DNA of 64,000 nt, taken from the NCBI RefSeq assembly GCF_019443105.1, contig NZ_JAHZIJ010000004.1:62001-126000 (forward strand), written 5' to 3'. Each line of letters opens with the position of its first letter. The first letter of the stretch is position 1. Of the stretch, positions 25,906 to 33,465 are shown in pieces. The notes beneath the pieces were generated by a model. It worked only from the letters and a program-made list of their open reading frames with translations, ran no database searches and had not been told where the DNA came from. A program made the translations under genes and the position numbers. The stretch is from Paenibacillus oenotherae (GTDB taxonomy: Bacteria; Bacillota; Bacilli; Paenibacillales; Paenibacillaceae).

Positions 25906-26415
25906 CTAACCCCGCTTCGCCTTCTCAATAATATCCGTGATAAAGGGATGCTTGGCATTGGTATATGCGGCCCGGTCATTGCGATGCTTCTCGGCAAGCT
26001 CTTTCTTCAACTGATCGTATTGCCGCCGCACCTCCGGATGCTTAATTAAATAATCTCTGAACAAAATATTGTTGTTCCACTCCAGGCCCCTATACTTATA
26101 GATGTGCAGATGATCCGTGCCCGCTCTCCACTGCCCCTTTCTAAAGAAACGCCTACTCGGAAATTCCCTATGTACAACATGCTCATATCCAATACGCCGC
26201 AAAGGCTCAACCCATTCATCAACCTCTGTCAGTTCTTCAACACCAACCATGATATCTATAGTGGGCTTAGCGCCCAGTCCTTCAACAGATGTACTGCCAA
26301 TATGCTCAATTGCGATCGTACGACCGCCCAGCACTTCTCTTAATATCCGTTCCTCCCGCTGAAATCTCAACGGCCATTCAGGGTTATACTCAGCAATTAC
26401 AACAGATGTTTCCAT
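25906..26415 (-). CDS. GrpB/UPF0157-family protein
   Basis: The 169-residue protein has the nucleotidyltransferase-like fold of the GrpB family: IAIEHIGSTSVEGLGAKPTIDIMVGV (GS followed by two acidic residues D-x-x-V), EFPSRRFFRKGQWRAGTDHLHIY and a basic C-terminal helical region. The function of the family is unclear, with CoA-biosynthesis-like and tRNA-related proposals. ATG at 26415 lies just after AGGAGGG; the frame upstream (to 26544) contains no domain. Confidence 0.85.
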   Translation of the reverse strand: METSVVIAEYNPEWPLRFQREERILREVLGGRTIAIEHIGSTSVEGLGAKPTIDIMVGVEELTEVDEWVEPLRRIGYEHVVHREFPSRRFFRKGQWRAGTDHLHIYKYRGLEWNNNILFRDYLIKHPEVRRQYDQLKKELAEKHRNDRAAYTNAKHPFITDIIEKAKRG

Positions 26416-26439
26416 ATACCCTCCTGTTCGATCACTGCA

Positions 26440-26640
26440 CAAAAATTCACAACGCCTGCGGTCATGCATCCTTTTTCCGGATAATGCTCTTATTTCGGAA
26501 TAAAAGGCTATAACTCCTGCATCATCGCAGCTTTTCCTCCACATAGCCGCTTACCATCTGAAAAATACCTCTACACAGGCATCTGCCCTCAACCGCCCCT
26601 TTCAGCCGAAATTCATGCTCTCTCGCAGGTTTCCCTCTCT
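26440..26640. repeat. Family A repeat block
   Basis: Decayed family A units such as AACGCCTGCGGTCATGCATC, ACTCCTGCATCATCGCAGC and ATTCATGCTCTCTCGCAGG. The last unit and the following 30 bases recur in the next block. Confidence 0.6.
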
Positions 26641-26754
26641 TGACCAACCGATGTGTTGTAGTCAGTCACTTGTACACGTTTGGAGCGGCGTGCGGCTCCC
26701 AGCGCGGAGGGAGAACGGTTTGAGTGTCATCGCTTAGTTGACGGAGATTCCACC

Positions 26755-26950
26755 TTCTCAATTGCCTGCGATTAGGCAGGCTTTCATATTATTTGGTCAG
26801 CCAAAGAGCGAATGCCTGCCAATCTGCAGGTATTTCGCCGTGTTCACCCCATATCAGCCCAATCCGCCATTTATTGCTGCACTTTCGCAGGCATTCTGCC
26901 CTCAACGGCCCCTTTTAGCCGAAATTCATGCCCTTTCGCAGGTTTCCCTC
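26755..26950. repeat. Family A intergenic hairpin array
   Basis: CCTGC-N6-GCAGG at 26765-26780 and 26815-26830, followed by CTGCACTTTCGCAGGCATTCTGCC and ATTCATGCCCTTTCGCAGG. This is the most complete copy of the second block. Confidence 0.7.
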
Positions 26951-27017
26951 TCCTGACCTACCAACCGGATGTGTTGCAGTCCACGCACACACACCGCCTG
27001 CTGCCCCGAACGATTAA

Positions 27018-27055
27018 CAGCCCCGCCACCACGAAGGGCGACGGGACTGTCGGTC
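27018..27055 (-). terminator. Terminator after KAS III-like gene
   Basis: On the minus strand ACAGTCCCGTC pairs with a GGCGGGGCTGT-type arm around a loop of about twelve bases and is followed by TTAA. The placement, 23 bases after the stop, fits the end of the five-gene operon. Confidence 0.6.
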
Positions 27056-27077
27056 TGTTCGATATGCCGATAATAGA

Positions 27078-28067
27078 CTAGTACTGCATTAACAGCGAGA
27101 CATTCTGCCATCCGGCGCCTACGGTCCAGAAGACCAGGTAATCGCCGCGGGCAATCTTTCCTTGCGAAACCGCTTCGTACAGCGCCAGGAAGGGGCTGTT
27201 GGATGCGGTATAGCCGTATTTGTCGCCAATATAGACAGCCTTGTCCACATTGATGCCAAGACGCTCGGACACCTGCTTCACATTCCCGATGGAGAACTGG
27301 GAGAACAAGAAGGTTCCGATCTCCTCCTTGGCGATGCTGTTGAGCTCCAGCAAGGTTTTGACGGAATCTACAGCAGAGTCTACACAGACAGAGTCATCGA
27401 AGGGGATGAACTGAACTTGCGCATCCTTGGCCGTATACTCTTCGCGATACAGATTGGACAAGCCATGAGCCGGGAACAACGAGTTGTCGATTACCGAGGT
27501 GTCCGTCTGATAGACGGAATCGATGAAGCCGCGTCCTTCGCCATTTTTGTCCAGGATGACCGCCACCGCTGACTCTGCAAAGTTGGAGTAATAAACAGGC
27601 TGATCCGGACTGTGCACCGATATGTAGTCGGCCCCGACCACCAACGCGCGATTGATGCGCGGATTCGCCATCATGTAGCGGCTCGCTTGCTCCACCGCCA
27701 CAAGCATGCCCGCACAGTTCGCATTGATATCGAAGCAGATCGTGTTCAGGTCGCCTCCAAGTGCATGATGCAATTTAAGCGCCACTGACGGGAGCAGATA
27801 TTCCGGTGTCTGTGAGGTGAAGATTATCAGATCCAGATCCTTGCCCGACAGCCCGGAGCTGCGCAATACATTGTTGGACGCTTCGACCGCCATGGTGAGC
27901 GTATTCTCATCGGGATTGTCGATCATATAACGTTTCTTGCGGCCCAAGGCTGCGAGCAGACCCGTTACATCAGTGCCCTGCTTGCCGAATCGTTCTATAA
28001 AAAACTCATTGTCGACCTCATTCGCAGGGTGATAGACTCCAATATCGCTAATTCGAACAGCTCCCAT
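27078..28067 (-). CDS. KAS III-like (FabH-type) condensing-enzyme homologue
   Basis: This 329-residue thiolase-fold protein resembles 3-oxoacyl-ACP synthase III: the nucleophile Cys is C118 in FDINANCAGML, after the usual strand and before a long helix. The second half is recognisable (LFSQFSIGNVKQVSERLGI; GDKYGYTASNSP), but the FabH His (HQAN) appears as S256 and the Asn (GNT) as Y286. This is from reading motifs, not from an alignment. Such replacements are found in KAS III relatives that transfer acyl groups rather than condense. ATG 28067 follows GGGAG. It is the last gene of the riboswitch-controlled operon, 28 bases after the STAS-like gene. The product is unknown. Confidence 0.8.
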   Translation of the reverse strand: MGAVRISDIGVYHPANEVDNEFFIERFGKQGTDVTGLLAALGRKKRYMIDNPDENTLTMAVEASNNVLRSSGLSGKDLDLIIFTSQTPEYLLPSVALKLHHALGGDLNTICFDINANCAGMLVAVEQASRYMMANPRINRALVVGADYISVHSPDQPVYYSNFAESAVAVILDKNGEGRGFIDSVYQTDTSVIDNSLFPAHGLSNLYREEYTAKDAQVQFIPFDDSVCVDSAVDSVKTLLELNSIAKEEIGTFLFSQFSIGNVKQVSERLGINVDKAVYIGDKYGYTASNSPFLALYEAVSQGKIARGDYLVFWTVGAGWQNVSLLMQY

Positions 28068-28095
28068 TTACTCGACTCTCCCTATTATCTATTTT

Positions 28096-28440
28096 CTATT
28101 CTTCAACAACCTCATAGTTCGTCAGTTGGACACTGCGGGCAATCCGGTTCAGCTGCATCTTGAGAATCGGATTTTTGGCAATTCGGAGCTTGATATTCTT
28201 GAAGCCGTCTTTCTTGTACAGCTGAAAGCAGCCCTCCAGAATCGGCAGCGTGTCAGGAGCAGATACGTTCAATTTCGTGCAATCAATATCGATATCGTAT
28301 TCAGGAACAGAGATGGACGCCGTGCTTTTATGATAGGCCTCCACCGAGCTCATCGCATCCTCCGTAGAGAATGTTCCCTCTACTTGCACCTTCATTACTT
28401 TACCTGCTTGATCCAGCTGAATGTTGAAGCTTCCCATCAT
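28096..28440 (-). CDS. STAS-like small protein
   Basis: A 114-residue protein with alternating strands and helices resembling STAS/SpoIIAA-like or DUF-type single-domain proteins: FNIQLDQAGKVMKVQVEGTFSTEDAMSSVEAYHKS, a strand YDIDIDCTKLNVSAPDTLPILEGCFQLY, then a basic segment KNIKLRIAKNPILKMQL. No conserved phosphorylatable Ser is evident, so this is a fold-level suggestion only. ATG 28440 follows AGGAGG. It lies between the ThDP enzyme and the KAS III-like gene. Confidence 0.55.
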   Translation of the reverse strand: MMGSFNIQLDQAGKVMKVQVEGTFSTEDAMSSVEAYHKSTASISVPEYDIDIDCTKLNVSAPDTLPILEGCFQLYKKDGFKNIKLRIAKNPILKMQLNRIARSVQLTNYEVVEE

Positions 28441-28511
28441 TAATTCCTCCTAGTTGTTTGGTGTGATGGCTTTGAGAACTGTGAAAAGCATGAGAAATGC
28501 ATCTATAATTG

Positions 28512-30137
28512 CTACTTCACCAGCGCCTTCAATCTGTCTAGAATAGGCGCCGGCTCGCTGCCATCCGTATTGACCTCAATGACACAAGGCCCTTCCATTC
28601 CTCTGACGAATGCCGGAATGTACGCAACTTCCTCTAATCGATTGATGGACATTGCATTCACGCCCGCAACACGCATCATTTCTGCAATCGAAATACGCTC
28701 CTGCTTATAATCAGGAATACTGCGCTTATATAAGAACTGCTGTCCTCGATCTACATAGGAGAGCATGGCATTATTGATGATAAAATAGGTGATCGGCATC
28801 CGGTACTCTTTGGCTGTCATGATCTCCATGCCGTTCATGAAGAAGCAGCCGTCTCCGGCCAGCACTGCGACAGGGCGGCTTGGATCCGCCGCATGCAGGC
28901 CTGCGCCGCCGGCTATGGCTGAACCCATAGCTCCATAATCCAGATTCATCTCGAAATCCCCACCCTCCGGAATTTCAAGATACTTCAGGACAAAGTTGGA
29001 GAATTCCCCGATATCGCATACATAACGCGTATCTGACGGCATAACCGATCGCAGCTTCTCCAGAAACAACCGCAGCGACAAGCCCGTATGATTCCGCTGA
29101 TACGGCTCATTCAAGAGCGCCGGCTTCTGATAGCGCGCCGTTGAAGCAGTGGTGCTTGCGATAAGGAACGGGAGCACGTCCTTGAGGTCCCCGTGAATGC
29201 CCTCGTCGATCTTGAATACTTTGCCTAGCTCCCTGGCATCGCGATCGACATGGATGACGGTTCTCCCCGCTACAAGCACCTCATTGAAATTACAGGTCGA
29301 GGCTTCCCCCAGGCTCGTCCCCAGAATCAATACGCAGGACGGCGCCTTGGAATTAACATATTCGCTGGCTGCATCCGTGCTGGAGAATCCATAGTTGCCG
29401 AGATTCAAGGGGAAATCCGCAGGGACTATCCCTTTGCCTGCCGGCGTAGTTATGATCGGCCATTGCAGACGCTGGCTGAGCTCCATGATCTCTGCCGAGA
29501 AGCCCCGTCCGCCGCGTCCAACCATAATAAGCCCTTGGGCGGATTGGTTAAGCAATGCTGCCGTTCGTTCCAGTTGAGCCGGATCCGGCTTAACGGCCTG
29601 CAGCTCAGACAGCACTGCCGGCGCAGGAATACTGCCGCTGACATCCATCCGCTGTACATCAATTGGAATCGATATGTATACCGGGCCGCAGGGCGGAGTC
29701 AGGGCAATTCTGACCGCTTTATCAAGCTCGGTCAGCACATCGGCCTCTTCCATAACCGTATTGCTGTATTTGGTCACCGACCGCACCATATCCTGGCCGT
29801 CCAGCTCCTGAATCGCCCCCTTGCCCATTTGCCAGCGGTTAATATAACCGGAGATAATGAGAAGTGGCGCCTTTGCCCGCATTGCATCTGCAATACCATT
29901 CATCATGTTGCTGACGCCTACTGCGCCAGCTCCGACACATACCCCCAGCTTGCCCGAGGTACTGGCATAACGAGCTGCCATATAAGCGGCTCCCGCTTCG
30001 TTCTTCGTAATGATCGGCTGAATCCCGACATCGATCACAGAATCATAAAGCGGGCCGATGATGCCAGCCGGAATCCCAAAAAGAAACTCGACATCACTAG
30101 CCTCCAAATATTTCATTATCCCATCCGCCAATTTCAC
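28512..30137 (-). CDS. ThDP-dependent enzyme (acetolactate synthase-like)
   Basis: The enzyme has 541 residues in the classical three-domain layout: N-terminal PYR domain with the catalytic Glu E47 (ITKNEAGAAYMAARYAS), a central domain (about 190-330, LIMVGRGGRG...), and a C-terminal PP domain with the ThDP/metal motif GDG at 428-430 (VLAGDGCFFMNGMEIM) and NN at 456-457. Family members form carbon-carbon bonds (2-acetolactate, 2-hydroxyketones) or decarboxylate 2-oxo acids. There is no acetolactate small subunit and no ilv context, so a biosynthetic or specialised ketol-forming role is more likely. GTG at 30137 follows AAGGAGAG. In the riboswitch operon, after the GAF gene (gap 17) and before the STAS-like gene (gap 71). 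Confidence 0.85.
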   Translation of the reverse strand: MKLADGIMKYLEASDVEFLFGIPAGIIGPLYDSVIDVGIQPIITKNEAGAAYMAARYASTSGKLGVCVGAGAVGVSNMMNGIADAMRAKAPLLIISGYINRWQMGKGAIQELDGQDMVRSVTKYSNTVMEEADVLTELDKAVRIALTPPCGPVYISIPIDVQRMDVSGSIPAPAVLSELQAVKPDPAQLERTAALLNQSAQGLIMVGRGGRGFSAEIMELSQRLQWPIITTPAGKGIVPADFPLNLGNYGFSSTDAASEYVNSKAPSCVLILGTSLGEASTCNFNEVLVAGRTVIHVDRDARELGKVFKIDEGIHGDLKDVLPFLIASTTASTARYQKPALLNEPYQRNHTGLSLRLFLEKLRSVMPSDTRYVCDIGEFSNFVLKYLEIPEGGDFEMNLDYGAMGSAIAGGAGLHAADPSRPVAVLAGDGCFFMNGMEIMTAKEYRMPITYFIINNAMLSYVDRGQQFLYKRSIPDYKQERISIAEMMRVAGVNAMSINRLEEVAYIPAFVRGMEGPCVIEVNTDGSEPAPILDRLKALVK

Positions 30138-30154
30138 TAATCCACTCTCCTTTT

Positions 30155-30592
30155 CTACGTTTGAAATACACTGCGATATCGCTCCAGCAGCAGCTCTGCT
30201 TTCCTGATCTCCTCCTCTGTAAATTCATGCAGCCCCCCGATGGAAGCTACCGCCACAATGCCCCGCACCACTCTGTTATTCAGCACCGGCAAAATAAGTA
30301 TGCTGTCGATCCCAAACAGGAAGAACTCGTCCGCAGAACGGGGATCGTTCTTCACATCCTGCACAGCGAGCGCACGCGGCTCGCGCATCATCTCGCTGAG
30401 CAGTTTATCATGCTCCACATAGACCGGACTTTGAGCGTGAACGCTCCTCCACTTCTCAACACCAAGCACATCCGTGTTCGTCTTGAGCACGGGGCTCAGG
30501 CGGCCATCCTTTATCTCATGGTAGGCAATGTCTCTAACCCCAGTAAGCTCATTAAGCTGCTGAAACAATTCATCTAATCGTTCTAAGTCCAT
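30155..30592 (-). CDS. Single-domain GAF protein
   Basis: A 145-residue protein made almost entirely of one GAF domain: ELFQQLNELTGVRDIAYHEIKDGRL, then SPVYVEHDKLLSEMMREPRALAVQDVKND, FLFGIDSILILPVLNNRVVRGIVAVASIGG and a final helix EEIRKAELLLERYRSVFQT. GAF domains bind cyclic nucleotides, heme or small molecules, or serve as protein-interaction modules; no heme ligand can be named. ATG at 30592 has GGAG upstream. It lies 52 bases after the chemoreceptor gene, which lacks an extracellular sensor, so it could be the sensory partner. Confidence 0.75.
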   Translation of the reverse strand: MDLERLDELFQQLNELTGVRDIAYHEIKDGRLSPVLKTNTDVLGVEKWRSVHAQSPVYVEHDKLLSEMMREPRALAVQDVKNDPRSADEFFLFGIDSILILPVLNNRVVRGIVAVASIGGLHEFTEEEIRKAELLLERYRSVFQT

Positions 30593-30644
30593 CCTTGCTC
30601 CTTCCGGCCCTTCAGAATCATTCAATAGCCGATGCTGGCTTGCA

Positions 30645-31973
30645 TTACACAGCGAATGCATCAATCCGGCCCTTCAACTGCTTCGCTTGCTCCTTCAAAA
30701 AACGGGCTGATTGCTGCGACTCCTCCATTGCCGTGAGCTGCTCCTCCGAGCAGGCTGCAATTTCCTTCGTCCCTGCAAGGGCAACCTCCGTAATCGTTAC
30801 CGTTTCCCGTACCGAGCCCAGGATCTGCTCTGCGCTTGCACTTACCTGCTGCGTGACGCTCGATACCTCCTGCACCTTGTACGATACCTGCTCGGTCAGC
30901 TGCACGATCTGGTGGAACGATTGTCCGGCGCCAGTCACAATCTCCGTTCCGGATTCGACCTCGACCATCACCTGATTCATCGCTCTCCTCGACTCGATCG
31001 AGCCGGAACGAATATGGGCAACCGTCTCGGCAATCTCCCTGGCGAAGGAGGAGGACTGGTCAGCCAGCTTGCGGATCTCGTCGGCTACAACGGCGAAGCC
31101 GCGTCCATATTCGCCTGCGCGTGCAGCCTCAATCGCCGCGTTAAGAGACAGCAGATTAATCTGCCCCGCGATCTCCGTCATGATGACCGTCACACGGTCG
31201 ATCTCTTCCGTCCGCTGATCCATCTGCACGACAGCCTCAGTAGAAACTACCGTCGTCTCAAAAATCGTTTTCATCTGCGAAATGGCCTGATCGATCAATT
31301 GGGTGCCATCACTTGCCTGAAGGGCAGCCTCGGCCATCTCGCCAGCTAAAGTCTGGGAGGATTCCGCAATATGCTCCATCCCTCTGCTGACTTCCTCCAG
31401 CATAAGCATGTTGCCCCGCGCACTCTCGGCAATCGTCTCACTCCCCAGGGAAATATGCTGGATCGAGTCCGCGATGCCTACTACCATATCCGTACAATAT
31501 TCTGTATTGCTGGATAATTCCTGTGACGTATTGACTACGGTGTCTGAGAGCTCCGAAATATGGCTGACAACCTCCCGCAGTTGGATCGCCACCCCCTGGA
31601 AGCTCTCCGCCAATTGCCCGATTTCATCCTTGCGGCCAGCTTCTACCTCGAGGGTCAAATTACCTTCAGCAACTGCTTTGGCATTCTCTACAAGCCTGTG
31701 AAACGGCCGGAGGACTGTTCTGACAATGACAAACGCTCCGATAGCTCCAAGAATCCCGAACAGCAAGGAAGCACCTGCTCCTCCCCAAGCGATTGCGGCC
31801 TTGAAGCTGCTAATATCCGATGCGTCTATGTCTGGAGAGACGTAAGACGTAACGACAGAAGAAACCGTGGCATACAGGATGATACTGATCATGATAGATA
31901 ATGCCGTAGTAAATAGAGCCAACGACAGCGTCAACTTCCCGGCGACACTGTCCTTCATGTGTAATAATTTCAT
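30645..31973 (-). CDS. Methyl-accepting chemotaxis protein without extracellular sensor domain
   Basis: A 442-residue chemoreceptor. Two membrane helices (about 14-35 and 62-85) are separated by only about 25 residues, so no dCache-type ligand domain is present outside. A HAMP domain ([26 protein letters not shown]) and a long coiled-coil signalling domain follow. The tip is [40 protein letters not shown] (split here only for length), the MCP hallmark that binds CheA/CheW. ATG 31973 is preceded by GAGGAG; an upstream start (32012) adds 13 residues. First gene of the five-gene operon and downstream of the cyclic-di-GMP riboswitch, so regulated by c-di-GMP. Confidence 0.9.
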   Translation of the reverse strand: MKLLHMKDSVAGKLTLSLALFTTALSIMISIILYATVSSVVTSYVSPDIDASDISSFKAAIAWGGAGASLLFGILGAIGAFVIVRTVLRPFHRLVENAKAVAEGNLTLEVEAGRKDEIGQLAESFQGVAIQLREVVSHISELSDTVVNTSQELSSNTEYCTDMVVGIADSIQHISLGSETIAESARGNMLMLEEVSRGMEHIAESSQTLAGEMAEAALQASDGTQLIDQAISQMKTIFETTVVSTEAVVQMDQRTEEIDRVTVIMTEIAGQINLLSLNAAIEAARAGEYGRGFAVVADEIRKLADQSSSFAREIAETVAHIRSGSIESRRAMNQVMVEVESGTEIVTGAGQSFHQIVQLTEQVSYKVQEVSSVTQQVSASAEQILGSVRETVTITEVALAGTKEIAACSEEQLTAMEESQQSARFLKEQAKQLKGRIDAFAV

Positions 31974-32127
31974 TACGGTTTCTCCTCTGCAAATGTCGTA
32001 ATCAGCGCACAAACTTCAAATACTCCTGCGCTGACCTGCGGCGTCCACGCTGTCAGTAAACTGCTCCTACCACCTCCGTTATGTAATAGTCGGCCAAGAC
32101 CAGGGAACGAATACCCACTAGAGCACG

Positions 32128-32157
32128 AAAAAAGGACTTTCTACACAGAAAGCCCTT
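32128..32157 (-). terminator. Riboswitch-associated intrinsic terminator
   Basis: On the minus strand AAGGGCTTTC-TGTGTA-GAAAGTCCTTTTTT forms a ten-base stem followed by six T. It lies between the aptamer and the chemoreceptor start, the usual position of an expression platform. Confidence 0.88.
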
Positions 32158-32187
32158 GCTGCCAATTAAATCACAACAACAATCATA

Positions 32188-32270
32188 AGATTGGCAACCC
32201 GGCGATCATGGTAGAACCTCTAGAACCGTGGCTTTGCACCGCTGTTTTCAACAGGTTTGCGATTTACACC
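32188..32270 (-). promoter_or_regulatory. Cyclic-di-GMP-I (GEMM-I) riboswitch aptamer
   Basis: Reading the minus strand, the sequence has the conserved GEMM-I landmarks in order: GCAAACC, a stem capped with a GAAA tetraloop, GGTGCAAAGCC (consensus GGACGCAAAGCC), a second stem with GGTTCTA/GGTTCTACC, and the closing CGCCGGGTTGCC (consensus GGGTTACC). Relative to the Vc2 type it has GGTGCAAAGCC in place of GGGACGCAAAGCC and GTTGCC in place of GTTACC, so binding should be checked. The 3' strand TTGCCAAT can also pair with ATTGGCA next to the terminator, an anti-terminator logic in which bound c-di-GMP would favour termination. Confidence 0.82.
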
Positions 32271-32290
32271 TATTCAATTCTTTGTCTTTT

Positions 32291-32319
32291 CTATCGGATG
32301 CAAAGCAACAAACTATTTA
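32291..32319 (-). promoter_or_regulatory. Candidate SigD-type promoter for the chemoreceptor operon
   Basis: On the minus strand TAAA (32319-32316) is followed 17 bases later by TCCGATAG (32298-32291), resembling the sigma-D pattern TAAA-N15-GCCGATAT but with a spacer one to two bases too long. Transcription would start just before the aptamer. An alternative SigA-type promoter (TTGATA...TATTAT) lies slightly upstream. Confidence 0.4.
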
Positions 32320-32634
32320 TAATATCGTTCTTTTTGTTTAAAATATCAATATATTTTGTGAGTTTCTACAAACTTTTCATGCATTTTTTTGCAAAGTTAG
32401 TAGTTAAGAACTAGTCATATAGGTCTATAGTAGAATGTTTTTGTAAGATAAAATGGAGCGTGAACGAGGATGGAATCCTCCCATGCCTTCCGTTCGCCGC
32501 AAATCATCTGCTGCTGAATATTAAAGGGGCGGCGGCTGGCATATAAGGATTGGGGGGCGTTCCTATTTGCCGGAATGATCAGCTCGCAGCGATGCCGAAA
32601 GAGACAGCAGACACATTTGCCGCCTTAGTAACTC

Positions 32635-32725
32635 GGCCATCCTGTAAGCGGCTTTTTCCGGCTTTCGACGCACCGCACCACCGCCTCCCCATCCTGTAGC
32701 TTGGATTTTCCCGCTTACAGCATTT
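32635..32725. repeat. Family B repeat (CCGCTTACAG)
   Basis: Contains CCTGTAAGCGGCTTTTTCCGGC and CCTGTAGCTTGGATTTTCCCGCTTACAGC in close succession, the same motif as at 11225-11435 and 18595-18810. Confidence 0.62.
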
Positions 32726-32791
32726 GCGGCAGTGATTCTCTATGGCGCATGACCAGCTATAAGCGCTTCTCTGCGGCACACCGCCGAACAT

Positions 32792-32856
32792 GATCAAAAA
32801 ACCTCCGAAACCACTAAACATCTAGACATCTAGACATGTGGCGCGGAGGTTCTATG
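32792..32856 (-). terminator. Terminator after desR
   Basis: On the minus strand AACCTCCG...CCAC pairs with GTGG...CGGAGGTT, with a 25-base loop containing ATGTCTAG repeats, and ends in TTTTTT. Its arms resemble the MITE hairpin. Confidence 0.7.
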
Positions 32857-32865
32857 GGGGTTATT

Positions 32866-33465
32866 TCACTTGAACCAGCCCTTCTCCCGGAATCGTTTAA
32901 TTGCTTCGATCCGGTTGTTTACATCGAGCTTGTCGAGAATGACGGAGATATAATTGCGGACCGTTCCCGTTGTAATGTAGAGCTGGCTCGCTATTTCCTT
33001 CGTATTCTTGCCGTCAGCCATCAGCACCAGCACCTCGTTCTCCCGATCCGTCAGCGGGCTCTCCTGGCTGTATGCCTCATCCACCAGCTCCGAGGCGTAG
33101 ATGCGCCTTCCGGCGATGACGCTCCTGATCGAGCTTGCCAGCTCCTCGCTGGGGCTATCCTTGAGCAAATAGCCGTTCACGCCCGCCTTGACCGCACGCT
33201 CGAAATATCCGGGACGGGCAAACGTCGTCAGTATAATGACCTTGCAATCGAATCCCTTCAGCTCCTCTGCAGCATCGAGCCCGCTCTGGCCAGGCATCTC
33301 AATATCCATAATAACAATATCCGGCTTATGCTGATGAACCAGCTTCACAACATCCTCGCCATTGCCCGCTCTTCCGACAACCGACATATCCTCCTCCAGC
33401 TCCAGCAGAGCGGCAAGCGCGCCAAGAAGCATCTTCTGGTCCTCGGCGATTACGATTCGTATCAT
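32866..33465 (-). CDS. desR: Response regulator DesR
   Basis: A NarL/LuxR-type regulator of 199 residues: receiver domain with acidic pocket (AEDQ at 8-9), phospho-acceptor D54 (IVIMDIEMPG), and the switch residues TTFARPGYF and KAGVNGYLLKDSPSEELASSIRSV. The LuxR HTH reads PLTDRENEVLVLMADGKNTKEIASQLYITTGTVRNYISVILDKL. In B. subtilis DesR-P activates des at low temperature. ATG 33465 overlaps the stop of desK (ATGA), and GGAGG precedes it. A candidate operator lies upstream of des. Confidence 0.92.
   Translation of the reverse strand: MIRIVIAEDQKMLLGALAALLELEEDMSVVGRAGNGEDVVKLVHQHKPDIVIMDIEMPGQSGLDAAEELKGFDCKVIILTTFARPGYFERAVKAGVNGYLLKDSPSEELASSIRSVIAGRRIYASELVDEAYSQESPLTDRENEVLVLMADGKNTKEIASQLYITTGTVRNYISVILDKLDVNNRIEAIKRFREKGWFK

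Larger units (their letters stand above)
26416..27077. other. Repeat-rich intergenic region
   Basis: No gene is supported here. Two family A blocks (26440-26640 and 26755-26950) share flanking text (TTTCCCTCTC-TGACC... then GATGTGTTG), suggesting a local duplication. A terminator for the KAS III-like gene follows. Confidence 0.7.
31974..32865. other. Regulatory leader and repeat region
   Basis: In order from the chemoreceptor side: 155 bases of leader, an intrinsic terminator (32128-32157), a cyclic-di-GMP-I aptamer (32188-32270), an AT-rich promoter zone (to about 32480), a family B array (32635-32725), and the desR terminator (32792-32856). No gene is supported. Confidence 0.75.

Noticed and set aside
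24195-26950. Family A hairpin arrays considered as a CRISPR array
   Set aside because: The repeat core is only five bases on each side of a variable loop, spacing is uneven, flanks are conserved like repeats rather than like spacers, and no cas gene is present.
29250-30140. 296-codon open frame on the plus strand over the ThDP enzyme gene
   Set aside because: It is antisense to a clearly coding gene, has no known domain, and no good ribosome site.
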